Source: Cellulomonas gelida
GTDB taxonomy: Bacteria; Actinomycetota; Actinomycetes; Actinomycetales; Cellulomonadaceae
Direction of reading: 5' to 3'
Assembly: GCF_006538725.1 (NCBI RefSeq)
Contig: NZ_BJLQ01000016.1
Coordinates: forward strand, 1-64,000
DNA length: 64,000 nucleotides
Position numbers and translations under genes: made by a program. Below are positions 15,552-24,127 of this stretch, piece by piece (positions within the stretch are counted from its first letter, which is position 1; every line of letters begins with the position of its first letter). The notes beneath the pieces were generated by a model. That model was not told the origin of the DNA. It did not search any database and was given only the letters and a program-made list of their open reading frames with translations.

Positions 15552-17542
15552 GCTGCCACGAGGCGCCCGCGGCGATCTCGCCCGGGCCGGTCGGCACCGC
15601 CGTGCTCGACGAGCCCCGCATCGTGCTCGTCGGCAACCCGAACGTGGGCAAGTCGACCCTGTTCAACGCGCTCACGGGCGCGCGACAGCGCGTGGTCAAC
15701 GCCCCCGGGACGACGGTCGAGCTGCAGGAGGGCCGCTGGCGCGTGGGTGGCGTCCCGTGCCGCCTCGTCGACCTGCCCGGTACGTACAGCCTCGACGCGC
15801 GCTCGCCCGACGAGCAGGTCGCCGCGCACGCCGTGCACGACGACAGCACCGACCTCGTCGTGCTCCTGGTCGACGCCGCGGGGCTGGCCCGGTCGCTCGT
15901 GCTGGCGGGTCAGGTCGCGAGCGCCGCGCGGCCCGTCGTCGTCGCGCTGACCATGACCGACGTCGCTCGCACGCGAGGGCTGACCGTGCCCGCCGACGCC
16001 CTCGCGGACCAGCTCGGCGTCCCTGTGGTCGTGGTCGACCCGCGCACCGGGGCCGGCCTCGACCGGCTCGCCTCGGCCGTCGCCCTCGCGCTGACGCACC
16101 CCCGCCGCCTCACCACCGCGCCGAGCCGACGCGTCACCACGCCCGGGACCGCTCCGGACACCGTGCTCGAGGGGGAGGCGGCCGCGGCCGGCACCGCCGC
16201 GAGCGACGACGAGGCCGAGCGCGTGTTCGCGTGGGTCGCCGACGTGCTGGCCGCCGTGCAGCTCGGGGGCGACGCGCCGCGGGCACCCGTGCGCACCTGG
16301 TCGGACCGCGTGGACCGCGTGCTCCTGGACCCGCGCGCGGGGATCCCGGTGCTGCTCGTCGTGATGTGGGCCCTGTTCCAGCTCGCGACGACCGTGGCCG
16401 CCCCGCTCATCGCCGCAGTCGACACGCTCGTGAATGGCTGGCTCGCCGACGCGGTGCGCGCCGCCCTGCCGTCGTCGGGCCCGTGGCACTGGCTCGAGGG
16501 CCTGCTCGTCGACGGCGCCCTCGCGGGCGTCGGGACGGTGCTGTCGTTCGTCCCGCTGCTCGCGCTGGTGTTCGTCGCGGTGGCCCTGCTCGAGGACTGC
16601 GGCTACCTCGCCCGCGCGGCGTTCGTCGCCGACCGCGCGATGCGGGCGATCGGACTCGACGGCCGGGCGGTGCTGCCGCTCGTCGTCGGCTTCGGCTGCA
16701 ACCTGCCCGCCCTGGCCGCGACCCGCACGCTCCCGCACGCGCGTCAGCGGCTGCTCACGGGGCTGCTCATCCCGTTCACGTCGTGCACCGCACGGCTCAC
16801 GGTGTACGTGCTCCTCGCGTCGGTGTTCTTCCCGCAGCACGCGGGCACCGTCATCTTCGTCATGTACCTCGCGTCCGCCGCGCTCGTCGTGCTCGGCGGT
16901 CTGGCGCTGCGGCGCACGCTGTTCCGCGACGTCCGCCGCGAGCCGCTCGTCCTCGCGCTGCCCGCCTACCAGCGCCCCGCGCCGCGGCCGATCGCGTTGT
17001 CGGTGTGGGTCCGGGTGCTCGCGTTCGCCCGGAAGGCGGGCGTGATCATCGTCGGGACGCTCACCGCGGTGTGGTTGCTCATGGCGATCCCCGTGACGGG
17101 CCATCACGCGATCGCCGACGTGCCCGTGCAGGACTCGTTGTACGGGCGCGCCGCCTCGACGCTCGCCCCCGTGCTCGCACCCGCCGGGTTCGGCACGTGG
17201 GAGGCGGCGGCCGCGCTCGCGACCGGCTTCGTCGCCAAGGAGGTCGTCGTGGGGTCGCTCGCGCAGACGGCCGCCGTGGCCGAGCCCGACGACCCCGCGC
17301 ACCCGGGCGACCTCGGCGACCGGCTGCGGGCGACGTTCGAGCGGTCGTCCGGTGGGCACCCGGGGGCCGCGGCCGCGGGGTTCCTGTGGTTCGTGCTCGC
17401 CTACAGCCCGTGCCTGGCCACCCTCGCCGAGCAGCGGAGGATGTTCGGGCTGCGGTGGACTGCGCTCGGGGTCGGCGTCGGGTTCACCGTCGCGTGGGTG
17501 GGCGCGGTCGTGGTGTTCCAGGTCGGGCGGTTGCTGGGATGA
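15548..17542 (+). CDS. feoB: Ferrous iron transporter FeoB
   Basis: GTP-gated Fe(II) importer of the cell membrane, 664 residues. The N-terminal G domain shows G1 GNPNVGKST (29-37) and G3 DLPGTYSLD (75-83). The G4 site reads TMTD (135-138) in place of the usual NxxD. The membrane part carries the two Gate regions: LEDCGYLARAAFVADRAMRAIGLDGRA..GFGCNLPAL and later MAIPVTGHH..FVAKEVVVGSLAQ. PGTWEAAAALATGF and FLWFVLAYSPCLATLA mark the last helices. ATG 15548 overlaps the feoA stop (ATGA). Between the G domain and the first helix the linker is short. Confidence 0.93.
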   Translation: MSCHEAPAAISPGPVGTAVLDEPRIVLVGNPNVGKSTLFNALTGARQRVVNAPGTTVELQEGRWRVGGVPCRLVDLPGTYSLDARSPDEQVAAHAVHDDSTDLVVLLVDAAGLARSLVLAGQVASAARPVVVALTMTDVARTRGLTVPADALADQLGVPVVVVDPRTGAGLDRLASAVALALTHPRRLTTAPSRRVTTPGTAPDTVLEGEAAAAGTAASDDEAERVFAWVADVLAAVQLGGDAPRAPVRTWSDRVDRVLLDPRAGIPVLLVVMWALFQLATTVAAPLIAAVDTLVNGWLADAVRAALPSSGPWHWLEGLLVDGALAGVGTVLSFVPLLALVFVAVALLEDCGYLARAAFVADRAMRAIGLDGRAVLPLVVGFGCNLPALAATRTLPHARQRLLTGLLIPFTSCTARLTVYVLLASVFFPQHAGTVIFVMYLASAALVVLGGLALRRTLFRDVRREPLVLALPAYQRPAPRPIALSVWVRVLAFARKAGVIIVGTLTAVWLLMAIPVTGHHAIADVPVQDSLYGRAASTLAPVLAPAGFGTWEAAAALATGFVAKEVVVGSLAQTAAVAEPDDPAHPGDLGDRLRATFERSSGGHPGAAAAGFLWFVLAYSPCLATLAEQRRMFGLRWTALGVGVGFTVAWVGAVVVFQVGRLLG

Positions 17543-17612
17543 ACGCGGAGAGGGACGTGCCACGACCCGTGCGGACAGCGCGTGCGAACGCTGCTGGTCC
17601 GGAGGCGCCCCG

Positions 17613-17855
17613 ATGAGCGTGCTCGACGACGTGCTGCGCGTGACGCGCTCCGGCGCTACGCCCGCGACGACCGCGCGTACCCTCGGGATCGACGAGGGCC
17701 TCGTCGTCGCCGCGCTCGACCACTGGGCGCGCCGCGGCGCCCTCGCGCCGACGCTCGCCCGCCGCGACGCGCCGTGCTCGTCGTGCGACCCCGGCACGCC
17801 CAGCGACACCCCGCTCCCACTCGCGTGCGCCGGCTGCCCCCTCGCCCGCCGCTGA
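17613..17855 (+). CDS. feoC: FeoC-like winged-helix protein with four cysteines
   Basis: Third gene of the iron operon, 80 residues. The first 50 residues form a small helix-turn-helix (VLRVTRSGATPATTARTLGIDEGLVVAALDHWARRGAL). The tail has CSSC and CAGC pairs separated by 15 residues, a possible Fe-S or metal site as in FeoC. A GGAGG lies 7 bases before the ATG. It starts 70 bases after feoB. The identification rests on position, size and architecture. Confidence 0.7.
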   Translation: MSVLDDVLRVTRSGATPATTARTLGIDEGLVVAALDHWARRGALAPTLARRDAPCSSCDPGTPSDTPLPLACAGCPLARR

Positions 17856-17910
17856 CCTGCCCGCACCAAGCCCGCCCCTGACCGGCCGGCGCCACAGACC
17901 AGCCGCCCCC

Positions 17911-17984
17911 GACCGGCCTGCCCCTGACCGGCCTGCCACTGACCGGCCTGCACCTGACCGGCCTGCCGTGACGGGCCTGCCGCT
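17911..17984. repeat. Five tandem 15-bp repeats after feoC
   Basis: Units GACCGGCCTGCCNCT run at 17911, 17926, 17941, 17956 (14 bases) and 17970, with degenerate copies on both sides. They fill the gap between feoC and the FAD/Fe-S dehydrogenase. Confidence 0.85.
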
Positions 17985-18085
17985 GACGGGCTCGGCCTGG
18001 TCGTGGCTCGAGGGCCATGGGGGTCGGCGTCCGGTCTGCGACCGGTCCCGGTCCGGCTCCGCGCGCGAGTGCGAAGATGCCCCCC

Positions 18086-21025
18086 GTGACTGCCGTGGCC
18101 GACGAGAACCGCTTGCGCACCGACGTCGTCGCCGCGCTCCGGTCCGCCGTGCGCGGCGCGGTGGACGACTCGTCCCGTCGCCGCGCCGAGTACTCGACCG
18201 ACGCCTCGAACTACCGGGTCGTGCCCGAGGTCGTCGTCTTCCCGCGCGACCGCGACGACGTGCTGGCCGCGCTCGCGGTCACGCGCGAGGCCGGTGTGCC
18301 GCTCACGGCTCGCGGTGCGGGGACCTCCGTCGCGGGGAACTCGATCGGCCCCGGCGTCGTGCTCGACTTCTCGCGCCACGTGAACCGCATCCTCGAGATC
18401 GACCCGGAGGCACGCACCGCGCGCGTCGAGCCGGGCGTGATCATGGCCTCGCTGCAGCGGGCAGCCGCACCCCACGGTCTGCGGTTCGGGCCGGACCCGT
18501 CCACGTGGACCCGCGCGACGCTCGGCGGGATGATCGGCAACAACGCGTGCGGGCCGCGCGCCGTCGCCTACGGCCGCACCGCGGACAACGTGCTCGCACT
18601 CGACCTCGTAGACGGCACCGGCCGTCGCCTCACGGCCGGTGCGGGGGAGGGCGCGCTCGACGTGGTCCCCGGCCTGGCCGAGCTCGTGCGAGCGAACCTC
18701 GACCTGCTGCGCACCGAGCTCGGGCGGTTCGGGCGCCAGGTCTCCGGGTACTCGCTCGAGCACCTGCTGCCCGAGAAGGGCGCCGACCTGGCGAAGGCGC
18801 TCGTGGGGACCGAGGGCACCGTCGGCACGCTGCTCGAGGCCACGCTGCGGCTCGTCCCGGTCGCGGCAGCGCCCGTGCTCGTCGTGCTCGGCTACCCGGA
18901 CATGCCGACCGCCGCCGACGCCGTGCCCGCACTCCTCGCCCACCGGCCCATCGCGATCGAGGGCATGGACGCACGGCTCGTCGACGTGGTCCGACGAGTC
19001 CGCGGTGCCGCCGCGGTGCCCGACCTGCCACCCGGTGGCGGCTGGCTGATGGTCGAGGTCGGTGCCGACACGCTCGACGAGGCACTCGACCGGGCCCGGG
19101 CGCTGGCTGCCGACTCGGCAACCGACGCCGTGGCCCTCTTCCCGCCCGGTCCGGCGGCCACCGCGATGTGGCGCATCCGTGAGGACGGTGCCGGTCTCGG
19201 CGGGCGCACGCCGTCCGGCGAGCAGGCCTGGCCGGGCTTCGAGGACTCGGCCGTGCCGCCCGCGAAGCTCGGCGGGTACCTGCGTGACCTCGAGGCGCTC
19301 ATGGCCCAGCACCGGGTCGACGGGCTCGCGTACGGGCACTTCGGCGACGGCTGCGTGCACCTGCGGCTCGACATCCCGCTCGAGCGGTCCGGCAACCCGC
19401 TGCGGGCGTTCATGGAGGACGCGGCGGAGCTCGTCGCGTCGCACGGGGGGTCGCTCTCCGGCGAGCACGGCGACGGGCGGGCTCGCTCCGAGCTGCTCTC
19501 GGTCATGTACTCGCCGCGGGCGATCGAGGTGTTCGGGGCGTTCAAGGACCTGTTCGACCCCCGCGACCTGCTCAACCCCGGCGTCCTCGTCCGGCCCCGG
19601 CCGCTCGACGCCGACCTGCGGCGCCCCGCCGCGCACCGTCTGCCGGCCGCCACGGGCTTCGCCTTCGCGCACGACGCGGGTGACCTCACGACCGCCGTCC
19701 ACCGGTGCGTCGGGGTGGGCAAGTGCCGCGCGGACTCGACCGCCGCGGGCGGGTTCATGTGCCCGTCGTACCTTGCGACCAAGGACGAGAAGGACTCGAC
19801 GCGCGGCCGCGCGCGCGTGCTGCAGGAGATGGCCAACGGCTCGCTCGTCTCGCGCGGCTGGTCGTCGCCCGAGGTCCACGAGGCGCTCGACCTGTGCCTG
19901 AGCTGCAAGGCGTGCTCGTCCGACTGCCCCGCGGGCGTCGACATGGCTCAGTACAAGTCGGAGGTGCTGCACCGTACGTATCGCCGCAGGCTTCGCCCGA
20001 TCAACCACTACGCGCTCGGCTGGCTGCCCCGCTGGGCGCGCATCGTCACGGGAGTGCCCGGGCTCGCGCGGGTCGTCAACGCGGTGCTCGGGGTCCGACC
20101 GATCGCCAAGCTCGTCCTCGCCGGGGGCGGCATGGACACCCGCCGCGAGATGGTCAGCTTCGCGGACGAGCCGTTCCGGCGCTGGGTCCGACGGGAGGGC
20201 GCGGACCAGGTCACGGTCGCGAGCACGCCCGACGAGCCTCGGCCTGAGCGCGGGGACGACGAAGGCCGACGTCCGCGCGTGCTGCTGTGGACCGACTCGT
20301 TCAGCGACGCGCTCGCACCCTCGGTCGCCCACGCGGCGGTCGCCGTGCTGCGGGACGCCGGGTACGAGGTGCTCGTCCCCGACCACCAGGCCTGCTGCGG
20401 CCTCACGTGGATCAGCACGGGCCAGCTCGACGGTGCGCGTCACCAGCTCGAGCACCTCCTCGAGGTGCTCGGCCCGTTCGCGGTCAACGGCATCCCGATC
20501 GTCGGCCTCGAGCCCTCGTGCACCGCTGTCCTCCGTTCCGACCTGACCGACCTCCTGCCTGACGACCCGCGCGCGGTCGCGGTCGCGCGCGAGACCCGCA
20601 CCCTCGCGGAGCTCCTCACGGCGCCCGCGCCGATCGGCCCCGGCGACCGCTGGCAGGTGCCCGACCTGTCCGACGTCACCGCCGTCGTCCAGCCGCACTG
20701 CCACCACTACTCGGTCATGACGTGGACCGCTGACCGTCGACTGCTGACCGACGCGGGCGCGCAGTTCTCGGCCATGGCCGGCTGCTGCGGCCTCGCAGGC
20801 AACTTCGGCATGGAGAAGGGCCACTACGACGTCTCGGTCGCCGTCGCGGAGAACTCCCTCCTGCCCGCACTGCGCGACGCGGCACCCGGTGACATCTACC
20901 TCGCCGACGGCTACTCGTGCCGCACCCAGGCCGACCAGCTCGCCGGTGTGGAGGGCATCCACCTCGCTCAGCTCCTGGCCTCCCACCTCCCCGCCCAGCG
21001 AGACGCGGCCACGCCCACCTCCTGA
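18086..21025 (+). CDS. FAD-linked dehydrogenase fused to Fe-S and CCG domains (YdiJ / D-lactate dehydrogenase-like)
   Basis: Predicted membrane-associated 2-hydroxyacid dehydrogenase of 979 residues passing electrons from FAD through Fe-S clusters. An FAD-binding type 4 domain lies at about 47-220 (LTARGAGTSVAGNSIGPGVV, GGMIGNNACGPRAVAYGRTADNV). An FAD-oxidase C domain follows, with GHFGDGCVHLRLDIPL and SGEHGDGRARSEL. A ferredoxin-like part has C541..C547 and C604-x2-C607-x2-C610-x3-C614 (LSCKACSSDCPAG). Two CCG domains end it (ACCGLTWISTGQ, AGCCGLAGNFGMEKGHY). Size and order match YdiJ-type D-2-hydroxyglutarate or D-lactate dehydrogenases. GTG 18086 sits 7 bases after GAAGAT; ATG 18077 is the alternative. 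The substrate is not decided. Confidence 0.88.
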   Translation: MTAVADENRLRTDVVAALRSAVRGAVDDSSRRRAEYSTDASNYRVVPEVVVFPRDRDDVLAALAVTREAGVPLTARGAGTSVAGNSIGPGVVLDFSRHVNRILEIDPEARTARVEPGVIMASLQRAAAPHGLRFGPDPSTWTRATLGGMIGNNACGPRAVAYGRTADNVLALDLVDGTGRRLTAGAGEGALDVVPGLAELVRANLDLLRTELGRFGRQVSGYSLEHLLPEKGADLAKALVGTEGTVGTLLEATLRLVPVAAAPVLVVLGYPDMPTAADAVPALLAHRPIAIEGMDARLVDVVRRVRGAAAVPDLPPGGGWLMVEVGADTLDEALDRARALAADSATDAVALFPPGPAATAMWRIREDGAGLGGRTPSGEQAWPGFEDSAVPPAKLGGYLRDLEALMAQHRVDGLAYGHFGDGCVHLRLDIPLERSGNPLRAFMEDAAELVASHGGSLSGEHGDGRARSELLSVMYSPRAIEVFGAFKDLFDPRDLLNPGVLVRPRPLDADLRRPAAHRLPAATGFAFAHDAGDLTTAVHRCVGVGKCRADSTAAGGFMCPSYLATKDEKDSTRGRARVLQEMANGSLVSRGWSSPEVHEALDLCLSCKACSSDCPAGVDMAQYKSEVLHRTYRRRLRPINHYALGWLPRWARIVTGVPGLARVVNAVLGVRPIAKLVLAGGGMDTRREMVSFADEPFRRWVRREGADQVTVASTPDEPRPERGDDEGRRPRVLLWTDSFSDALAPSVAHAAVAVLRDAGYEVLVPDHQACCGLTWISTGQLDGARHQLEHLLEVLGPFAVNGIPIVGLEPSCTAVLRSDLTDLLPDDPRAVAVARETRTLAELLTAPAPIGPGDRWQVPDLSDVTAVVQPHCHHYSVMTWTADRRLLTDAGAQFSAMAGCCGLAGNFGMEKGHYDVSVAVAENSLLPALRDAAPGDIYLADGYSCRTQADQLAGVEGIHLAQLLASHLPAQRDAATPTS

Positions 21026-21048
21026 CCTGCTCACGGGCGGTCGGGCTC

Positions 21049-22650
21049 TCACGGCGGGACCGCCTCGACACGCGCGCCCCCGGCCGGCACTGCTCCTGGA
21101 GCGTTGTGCGCGCGACCGCCGCGCGTGCGGAACACATACCGCCGACCCTCGCCGCCGACTGGTGAGCCGAGCGTCGACAGCACCCCGGGCTCGGCCCGTT
21201 CGACGCGCTCGACGTCCAGGTCGAGGCGGTGCACCTCGTGATGGTGGAAGCCGCACAGCAGCAGGGCGTTGTCGAGGTCGGTCGCGCCGCCGTCGCGGTG
21301 CCACCACGCGATGTGGTGCAGCTGGCCGTACGCGGGCGGCACGCTGCAGCCGTTCCACGCGCACACCCGGTCCCGCGCGATCACGGCGTAGCGCTGCGCG
21401 GGCGTGAACGCTCGCCGCGTCCGACCCACGTCCAGCGGCAGCCCCGCAGCGCCCATCACCACCCGCGTCATGGCGCAGTCGCACAGCGCGGCAGCGAGCT
21501 CGGTCGCCGAGAGCGGTACCCCCGCGTCGGTCACCGCGGACGGGACGGTCGGCGGCATGAGGGGCACGCCCTCTGACCGCCGCCCCTGTGCTCGTGGACC
21601 GGCCGCGCGACGCTGCCCCTGCTGACTCCTCACGAGCGCCCATGTCTCGGCCGGAACCAGCAGCGAGACGTGCGACCCCGACCCGGCGCCGCCGACGCCG
21701 GGAGCGCCGACTCCACGAGGCCCCGCCGCCCCGTCGGCGTCGCCGCCCTCCACCGGCATGTCGTCCTCGCCGCAGCTCGCGGTCTGCCTGGCGTCGCCGC
21801 CGCTCGCCGCCGCGGCGTCACCGCCACCAACCCCGTGCCGGACTGACCCGCCGGCGAGCGCCGTGAGAGCGTCGGCGCGTGCCTGCTCAGGCGTCCGGTC
21901 CTCGTCGGGGCGGTGGCCGGTCGCGTCGAGCGCGCGCTGCAGGCGGGCGCCCGCGAGCGGGTCGAGCCGGCCGCGCAGGAACGTCCCCTCGGCCGCATGC
22001 GTCAGCGTGAGGAACCGGGCGCGGCGGTGCGCCTCCCGCTGGTCCGCGTGGTGCGCGGGGTGCTGCGCGGCCACCCAGGCGGCGAGCTCGCGCCCGAACT
22101 CACGGGAGTCGACGCCCTGCGCGAGGTCGACCACCGCGGCCTGCCCCTCGGCGGTGCTGAGCGCCTGCGCCACCTGCGCGGGCGCCTCCGCGAGTGTCCG
22201 GGCGAGCACGTCGGCGTGCCCCTCGCGCACACGACCCTCGGCCGTCGCGGTGCGCACGTCCGGCAGGCGGGTGAGCGCCTCGGCGGTGCGCACCTGCGTC
22301 GCGACCTGCCAGCGGGACGAGCCCGTCTGCCGCGCCCGGGTGTCGGCGAGCTCCCGCTCGGCGCCCGCAGCCGCTGCCGCCGCTTGGTGGGCCGCGAGCA
22401 CCGGCGCGCGCACCGCGGGGACGAGCGCCGCGAGCCGGTCGAGCGTCCCGAGCACAAGGGCACGCTGCGCACCGGTCCACCGATCGGCGTCAGCCGCGCG
22501 ACGCGCGAGCCCCATGAGGCGCTCGCGCAGGTCCTCCAGCTCCGCGAGCACGTCCTCGGCCCGCGGAGCGGCACTGCCGGCGCGCGCGCCGCCGGAGCGC
22601 GCGCCGCCCAGCACCGTGCTCACGCCACCCGGCCCCGAGGAATCGAACAT
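21049..22650 (-). CDS. DUF222 / HNH endonuclease-domain protein (13E12 repeat family)
   Basis: The 533 residues follow the common actinobacterial DUF222-HNH layout. A helical DUF222 domain occupies about 40-260 (ALVLGTLDRLAALVPAVRAPVLAAHQAAA, FLRGRLDPLAGARLQRALDA). A low-complexity Gly/Ala-rich part follows, then the HNH site near the end: RDRVCAWNGCSVPP, QLHHIAWWHRDGGATDLDNALLLCGFHHHEVH. The metal-binding Cys/His set and DNA-cleaving His are intact. Family members are often multi-copy and their role is unsettled (possible mobile or DNA-repair nucleases). The ATG follows a consensus TAGAAT by 7 bases. It converges with the dehydrogenase gene (23-base gap). Confidence 0.88.
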   Translation of the reverse strand: MFDSSGPGGVSTVLGGARSGGARAGSAAPRAEDVLAELEDLRERLMGLARRAADADRWTGAQRALVLGTLDRLAALVPAVRAPVLAAHQAAAAAAGAERELADTRARQTGSSRWQVATQVRTAEALTRLPDVRTATAEGRVREGHADVLARTLAEAPAQVAQALSTAEGQAAVVDLAQGVDSREFGRELAAWVAAQHPAHHADQREAHRRARFLTLTHAAEGTFLRGRLDPLAGARLQRALDATGHRPDEDRTPEQARADALTALAGGSVRHGVGGGDAAAASGGDARQTASCGEDDMPVEGGDADGAAGPRGVGAPGVGGAGSGSHVSLLVPAETWALVRSQQGQRRAAGPRAQGRRSEGVPLMPPTVPSAVTDAGVPLSATELAAALCDCAMTRVVMGAAGLPLDVGRTRRAFTPAQRYAVIARDRVCAWNGCSVPPAYGQLHHIAWWHRDGGATDLDNALLLCGFHHHEVHRLDLDVERVERAEPGVLSTLGSPVGGEGRRYVFRTRGGRAHNAPGAVPAGGARVEAVPP

Positions 22651-22657
22651 ACGTACG

Positions 22658-22663
22658 ATTCTA
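22658..22663 (-). promoter_or_regulatory. -10 element of the DUF222/HNH gene
   Basis: On the minus strand TAGAAT lies 7 bases before the ATG at 22650. This is the best -10 match in the window and indicates a leaderless transcript. Confidence 0.6.
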
Positions 22664-22770
22664 GGGAAGGTCCGACGTGCCGGGCTGGCCCTGTGGACAG
22701 CGAGGGGTCACGGTGGGACGGCCATCGCGACGGCGGAGAGCGAGCCTCCCACGCCGCATCGCACCCCGCG

Positions 22771-22910
22771 GTCACACGAGACGTCGTCGCCCCGCCCCGC
22801 GTGTCAGTCGCGCGACGACGTCGTCCCCCGCCCCGCGTGTCAGCCGCGCGACAGCGTCGTCCTCCCGCCCCCCCGTGTCAGTCGCGCGACAACGTCGTCG
22901 TCCCGCGCCC
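22771..22910. repeat. Tandem repeats derived from the 3' end of the PPOX-family gene
   Basis: Units of 36-38 bp start with GTGTCAG at 22801, 22837 and 22875, and a partial fourth unit lies at 22771-22800. The unit at 22875 includes the last codons and stop of the gene at 22878-23336. The others are diverged copies placed beyond the stop, as if the gene end had been duplicated by slippage. Confidence 0.8.
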
Positions 22911-23336
22911 GGGGTGCCACGACGTGACGACCAGCCGCGTGCCCGACTCGTCGAGCCGCGTGTGCACCACCTCGGTGACGTCGAGCGCGAAGTACGCCCC
23001 CGGTGGCCCCTCGGCGGGCCGGGCGACCTCGACCAGCCGACCCGCGAGCTTGGCGTCGCCCAGCCACTGCGTCGTGTCCGACGGCGGCTCGAGCGTCGGG
23101 CTGTGCACGGCCACGCGCGGGTCGCGCAGCACGTCCTGCAGCTTGACCGAGCCCGGCATCATGCCGAGCGTCACGTCGTCACCGAGCTCGAGCTCGGTGC
23201 CGGAGATCCGCGGCGAGCCGTCGGCCCGCAGCGTCGCCATCGTCTTGTTCGTCCCCGCCCTGAACAGCGCTTCGACCACCGCCGCCAGGTCTGGCGCGTC
23301 ACGCCTCACGTCCGCCCATCGCACTCGTGCCGTCAT
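22878..23336 (-). CDS. Pyridoxamine-5'-phosphate-oxidase-fold family protein
   Basis: Small split-barrel flavin or heme-binding type protein of 152 residues. MATLRADGSPRISGTELELGDDVTLGMMPGSVKLQDVLRDPRVAVHSPT is the typical opening of PPOX-like proteins, and VTEVVHTRLDESGTRLVVTSWHPG closes the barrel. There is no pyridoxamine-specific signature, so a general FMN- or F420-dependent reductase role, or plain ligand binding, is as likely. The ATG at 23336 has a GGAGG about 13 bases upstream. Repeats beyond the stop copy its 3' end. It diverges from the thiamine-binding-type gene. Confidence 0.75.
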   Translation of the reverse strand: MTARVRWADVRRDAPDLAAVVEALFRAGTNKTMATLRADGSPRISGTELELGDDVTLGMMPGSVKLQDVLRDPRVAVHSPTLEPPSDTTQWLGDAKLAGRLVEVARPAEGPPGAYFALDVTEVVHTRLDESGTRLVVTSWHPGRGTTTLSRD

Positions 23337-23393
23337 CCGCCCATCGAACCTCCGACCACCCACACGCGCCGGACCCGAGGCGTCGGACCCCGC

Positions 23394-23425
23394 ACGCGTC
23401 GGGCCACACACGCGTCGGGCCACAC
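23394..23425. repeat. Two exact 16-bp tandem repeats
   Basis: ACGCGTCGGGCCACAC occurs at 23394-23409 and 23410-23425, with partial copies on both sides, in the 139-base gap between two divergent genes. Confidence 0.9.
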
Positions 23426-23475
23426 ACGTCGGACCAGCCGTTGCGTCCCGGCCGCCAGACGGGCAGGGTCGGGGG

Positions 23476-23781
23476 ATGCTCGTCGCCTTCTCCGTCGCCC
23501 CCAGCGGAACCGGCCGTGCGGACGGCTCCGTCTCCGAAGCCGTCGCGGCGGCGGTCCGGGTCGTGCGGGAGTCCGGTCTCCCGAACCGCACCGACGCGAT
23601 GTTCACGACGATCGAGGGTGACTGGGACGCCTGTTTCGACGTCGTCAGGCGCGCGACCGAGGCGGTCGCTCCGTTCGGTTCGCGGGTCTCGCTCGTCCTG
23701 AAGGCCGACATCCGGCCCGGTTACGTCGGCGAGCTCGACGGGAAGGTCGCTCGGGTCGAGGACGCGCTCCGGGACGCCTGA
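23476..23781 (+). CDS. Thiamine-binding (MTH1187/YkoF-like) domain protein
   Basis: A 101-residue ferredoxin-like domain. MLVAFSVAPSGTGRADGSVSEAVAAAVRVVRESGL and TDAMFTTIEGDWDACFDVVRRATEAV match the small thiamine-binding family. VSLVLKADIRPGYVGELDGKVARVEDAL is the characteristic ending. The role is probably binding thiamine or a thiamine fragment in the cytosol. CAGGGT lies 6 bases before the ATG, in line with the leaderless pattern. No thiamine transport genes are adjacent. Confidence 0.82.
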   Translation: MLVAFSVAPSGTGRADGSVSEAVAAAVRVVRESGLPNRTDAMFTTIEGDWDACFDVVRRATEAVAPFGSRVSLVLKADIRPGYVGELDGKVARVEDALRDA

Positions 23782-24127
23782 GAGCGGCCACCGGTCCACC
23801 GGAGCAGACGCTCCACGAGAACGGCGCGCGGCCAGGGGCGTCCTCGCTGCGCCGACACGAGCGCCGACGCGTGACATGCGTCCCCGTCAGGGCGAGGATT
23901 GCCCCGGTACGTCACCCGCACGGCCGTCGCGGGCGGTCAACTCGACCCGTCCGGCGGACAGACCGGACATGCGCGCACGTGCCAGAGTGTCGCTGACACG
24001 TGGAACTTCCGCGTGCACACCGTCGTCGGGGCTGCCACGAACGCCGGGACGAGGACCTCAGACGCCCGGGCAGGGCGCAGAGACCGCGCCGGTCGGACGT
24101 CGCGCGCCCCAGGAAGGCCGGGACCGG
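23782..24127 (+). other. 346-base gene-free leader region of the PD-(D/E)XK/RAMA-like gene
   Basis: It contains the inverted repeat GTGTC-GCT-GACAC at 23987-23999. The 13-mer made of its first part (GTGTCGCTGAC) also occurs in the metY leader on the other strand (32643-32655). An open frame runs from 23987 into the next gene, so a longer N-terminus is possible, but it is low in conserved character. I see no other RNA or gene. Confidence 0.45.

Noticed and set aside
15281-21643. A 2120-codon open frame on the minus strand across feoB and the dehydrogenase gene.
   Set aside because: It is antisense to well-supported genes, Arg/Gly/Asp-rich and repetitive, and lacks any domain. In DNA this GC-rich such frames are a by-product of codon bias.
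22771-22910. CRISPR-like array.
   Set aside because: Units are 36-38 bp but directly abutting without unique spacers, are diverged, and include a gene end; no cas genes are near.
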